Source of the DNA: an uncultured Paraglaciecola sp.
Lineage (GTDB): Bacteria; Pseudomonadota; Gammaproteobacteria; Enterobacterales; Alteromonadaceae
Direction: 5' to 3'
Length of the DNA stretch: 35,109 bases
NCBI GenBank assembly: GCA_947498355.1
Contig: CANMKA010000037.1
Location: forward strand, 1 to 35,109
The notes under the pieces are model-generated. The model saw nothing but the letters and a program-made list of their open reading frames with translations. It was not told the DNA's origin and did no database searches. A program made the translations under genes and the position numbers. This document shows, piece after piece, positions 33,601 through 35,109 of the stretch (positions within the stretch are counted from its first letter, which is position 1; each line of letters starts with the position of its first letter).

Positions 33601-33731
33601 CCACTATACTTATGGTAAAAGGTCACCTCGAAAAAGGTGACGGTGGAGTCACTCACGTTATTGCAGGTAAATTAACTGATATGAGTCACTTACTCGAAAA
33701 ACTAAATGCTAAATCTAGAAATTTTCACTAA
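30624..33731 (+). CDS. dnaE2: Error-prone DNA polymerase DnaE2 (ImuC)
   Basis: A 1035-residue C-family polymerase used with ImuA and ImuB for SOS translesion synthesis. I start it at the ATG overlapping the imuB stop (30624). The N-terminal PHP domain begins YAELFCQSNFSFLQGASHP and contains AITDECSVAGIVRAH (about 40-54). The polymerase metal-binding PDIDVDF is at 375-381 with Asp378 and Asp380. FGEYGFPESHSASFA lies in the middle. A C-terminal OB-fold (about 940-1025) ends in SRNFH, close to the usual SRDFH, so the gene is intact. The IS110 element begins just after its stop. Confidence 0.96.
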   Translation: MQNTDYAELFCQSNFSFLQGASHPQELVKQADFLGYKYLAITDECSVAGIVRAHSAIKQQNLRVKLIVGSVFHIEGSLTLVVLCPSRAAYAELCRIITNSRKRAKKGAYQLDSWDVKSLKHCVLIWLPTGNITDDKDWALSLKKYHADRLWIGQQRHLIANEHRHINYLQRLQQTHDIPITACGGVLMHIPQRLPLQHTLQAIKHGQTITSLGRTLSQNSERYLRPGYKLSTLYANQYLAESMQIAKLCHFNLDDLRYEYPSELVPKNKTPSQYLRELVLRGMEIRFGTKKPIPFNIKRTIVKELHLISLLGYEYFFLTIYDIVKFAQKQNILYQGRGSAANSIVCYCLEITAVDPRQISVLFERFISKERKEEPDIDVDFEHERREEVIQYIYQKYGRERTAIAATVTTYRLKSALRDVGKALGVSEQQLDFFIKNINHRDKDLGWQGQISELGFSQGSLSSQHFTALVDEIRGFPRHLSQHVGGFIISQGPLYQLVPIENAAMPERSVIQWDKDDLEALGLLKVDVLALGILTAIRKSLDIIRHTYGHVFKLADITTMGDDEQVYEMIQRADTVGVFQIESRAQMSMLPRLKPKTFYDLVVQIAIVRPGPIQGGMVHPYLKHRAQPNLIHYPSEALRTVLERTSGVPIFQEQVIKLAMVAAGFSGGEADQLRRAMASWKKTGELKQFKEKLISGMLARGYPKEYAQRIYQQICGFGEYGFPESHSASFAVLAYVSSWLKYYYPAAFYIGLLNSLPMGFYSASQLIQDAKRHQVTVLPVCINHSECQHTIEYHQKNWAIRLGLRIIKSLNNQDSKRVVYARPTSGFKNIEQVKALGLNKASLAALASADAFHLLSKNRYTSRWQLMNNDNELPLFSQPSDKNHTSDSLRHIPAPTQVETLLEDYQATNLSLFTHPIALLRQANLLPNTTLAVDLIDHAHNSLVKVVGITTGRQRPGTSKGVTFITLEDDTGNINVIVWLATSRAQKQAYLKSTILMVKGHLEKGDGGVTHVIAGKLTDMSHLLEKLNAKSRNFH

Positions 33732-34005
33732 TACCATATATGGACCCTCTCCGATTGCAAGACTCCGTTTTGACTGATTAGCGAGATACATTGCTGCCAT
33801 ATATTCGGCTTTTTGATGAAGCAATCTTGCTTCTAGCCTTGATGGTTGTTCGCATCTTGTTGTCTCATCAATCTGACGGCCTCTCAGGCCCTTGGTATTA
33901 GCTGATTTGAACAAGATGGTTATGAACCGTTAATCATCAGTACGTTATCTTTTGCAATTCGTCGATGGGTTTCCTCTTTACCTTATTGTTTAGGTGACTG
34001 GCTTA
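33732..34005 (-). ncRNA. IS110 non-coding right end, candidate bridge-RNA region
   Basis: These 274 bases lie between the dnaE2 stop and the transposase stop. They contain a perfect GAAGCAA/TTGCTTC hairpin (33818-33833), a smaller GGCC/GGCC stem (33878-33890) and a CCATATATGG palindrome next to the dnaE2 stop that may mark the element end. IS1111-group members of the IS110 family encode a structured bridge RNA downstream of the transposase, so this is the expected place if the element belongs to that group. A 70-codon frame here (33702-33914, minus) overlaps dnaE2 and is unlikely to be a gene. RNA production is not shown. Confidence 0.35.
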
Positions 34006-35109
34006 CTAAGCGGCCACTTTGTTTATCTTCCCTGGCAGGTAATCCTGTTGATAATGCAACATAGCCCAAGCCATTCTTACCATCTTATTAGCCAGTGCGA
34101 CGCAGGCTTTGTTAAAACACATTCGCTCTAAGCTGGAACGGCACCACTGACTCACCTTATCGGTTTTATCGCCAATATGGCGTAAGGCGGCTCTGGCTCC
34201 GTTTATTATTTGGGTACGTAAATACGTATTACCACGTTTGCTGATACCCAATAACTTGGGGTTGTCTCCGGTCGTATGCTGCTTGGGGACTAATCCCATC
34301 CAAGCGGCTAAATGCCGGCCACTATTGAAGGCTTGTCCTTGCCCAACGCCCGCATATAAGGCCGTGGCTATCACTGGGCCAATACCACTCATGCTCATTA
34401 ATCGTTTGCATATAGGGTGATTTTGCGCGAATACCTTCAATGCGGTATCCATATCTTTGATGCGCTCTCGCAATATCAATAAATCATCAAGCAACCCCTG
34501 AAATTGTGAGCGAGCCAATACACTCAATCCATTGTCAGTGTCTTCTAATGTGAAAGGCAACGCTTTCACCAAGGTCGATATGCCTTTGGCATACACAATG
34601 CCATATTCAGCAAGCAGGCCTCTTATCTGATTACTCAAGGCGGTTTGCTGCGATATCATCCGCTCTCTAATTCGATGCATCAGCTGAACATCTTGTTGCT
34701 CCTGAGATTTTAATGGAACAAAACGCATGCCTTCTCGCTGAGAAGCCTCCGCTATGGCTTCTGCGTCATTGTAGTCGTGTTTATTTCCCTTTCGGTAAGG
34801 CACAACATATTTCGGTGCAATTGATTTGACCTCATGCCCTAATTTACTCAACTCTCGACTCCAATAATGACAACTGCCACACGCTTCCATCACCACTACA
34901 CAGAGGGGTAACTGACTAAAATACTCCATCAGTTGTTGACGCTTTAACTTCTTCTTTTTCAGTACTCTGCCTGATGAATTCATAAAAACTAAATGAAAAA
35001 CAGACTTGGCTATATCTATACCTATTGTTACTTTATACCAATAAGTAGTGATTTATGATCTAATACTGTCATGGATTGCTCACTATTATTGTTCATATGA
35101 AACTTGATA
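33740..35109 (-). mobile_element. IS110-family insertion sequence (left end outside window)
   Basis: The element comprises the transposase at 34006-34983 (frame open to 35052), a downstream non-coding end of about 265 bp, and at least 57 bp upstream before the window stops. The right boundary is placed near 33740 because dnaE2 ends normally at 33731 and the CCATATATGG palindrome follows. No long terminal inverted repeats are expected in this family, and the true ends cannot be fixed here. Confidence 0.75.
34006..34983 (-). CDS. IS110-family transposase, 5' end lacking a standard start
   Basis: 325 residues from the first ATG. The DEDD domain supplies Glu33 (MEACGS) and Asp70/Asp73 (KHDYNDAEAI). 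The C-terminal Tnp20-like domain has SGIGPVIATAL (about 199-209) and GISKRGNTYLR (about 246-256) with Ser248, matching the catalytic serine region. The first catalytic Asp is upstream of this ATG: the frame continues without interruption to 35052 and encodes VTIGIDIAKSVFHLVF directly before the ATG. No ATG, GTG or TTG occurs in those 23 codons; the frame begins after TAA at 35053-35055. Either a rare start (ATC or ATA) is used or the start codon has mutated and the copy is inactive. Confidence 0.9.
   Translation of the reverse strand: MNSSGRVLKKKKLKRQQLMEYFSQLPLCVVVMEACGSCHYWSRELSKLGHEVKSIAPKYVVPYRKGNKHDYNDAEAIAEASQREGMRFVPLKSQEQQDVQLMHRIRERMISQQTALSNQIRGLLAEYGIVYAKGISTLVKALPFTLEDTDNGLSVLARSQFQGLLDDLLILRERIKDMDTALKVFAQNHPICKRLMSMSGIGPVIATALYAGVGQGQAFNSGRHLAAWMGLVPKQHTTGDNPKLLGISKRGNTYLRTQIINGARAALRHIGDKTDKVSQWCRSSLERMCFNKACVALANKMVRMAWAMLHYQQDYLPGKINKVAA

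Noticed and set aside
33702..33914. Minus-strand 70-codon frame downstream of the IS110 transposase
   Set aside because: It overlaps the intact dnaE2 3' end and most of the IS non-coding end. It is probably an artefact carried by IS copies.

Overview
The window looks like a chromosomal segment of a marine gammaproteobacterium of the Alteromonadales (Glaciecola/Paraglaciecola/Alteromonas-like). The basis is moderate-to-low GC, the tig-clpP-clpX and rpoE-rseABC/nadB blocks, the lepA-lepB-rnc-era operon, SdhE/YgfX/YgfZ, and an imuA-imuB-dnaE2 mutasome operon without a second lexA. The genus is inferred from gene content only; no search was run.

Layout. (1) 1-2700 is an accessory strip with small minus-strand genes: a 52-aa membrane protein, a DUF333 lipoprotein, a RelE/RHH toxin-antitoxin pair and a small two-helix membrane protein. 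At 244-303, directly after the lipoprotein stop codon, lies a 60-bp integron recombination site (attC) of the type found on aadA cassettes. Two further stop-adjacent elements are attC-like but degenerate. No integrase gene is visible, so this resembles an attC cluster lacking an integrase. Between these genes are degenerate direct repeats (841-1290, 2497-2690). (2) 2700-6900 holds clpX, clpP and tig, then a four-gene tRNA operon (Pro-Arg-His-Leu), all on the minus strand. (3) 7400-8900 holds folD and a DUF1415 gene on the plus strand. (4) 8900-13650 is a tightly overlapping minus-strand operon: ABC ATPase, ABC-2 permease, GldG-like auxiliary protein and a DUF4340 protein. (5) 13950-20290 has ytjB, then convergent lepA-lepB-rnc-era-pdxH-tatD; pdxH-tatD occupy the place where E. 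coli has recO-pdxJ. (6) 20440-25043 is rpoE-rseA-rseB-rseC with a candidate sigma-E autoregulatory promoter, divergent from nadB. (7) 25098-28289 has sdhE, ygfX and a MaoC-type hotdog protein on minus, and ygfZ and slyD on plus. (8) 28450-33731 is the SOS mutasome operon. Its LexA box sits at the centre of a perfect 46-bp palindrome that ends one base before the imuA start. (9) 33732-35109 is an IS110-family element inserted just after dnaE2 and running off the window end. Its reading frame continues upstream of the first ATG through the first catalytic Asp but has no standard start codon.

Most of the window is conserved core. The less explained parts are the left attC/repeat strip, the LexA palindrome, the Gld-like transporter operon and the IS110 element with its non-coding end.
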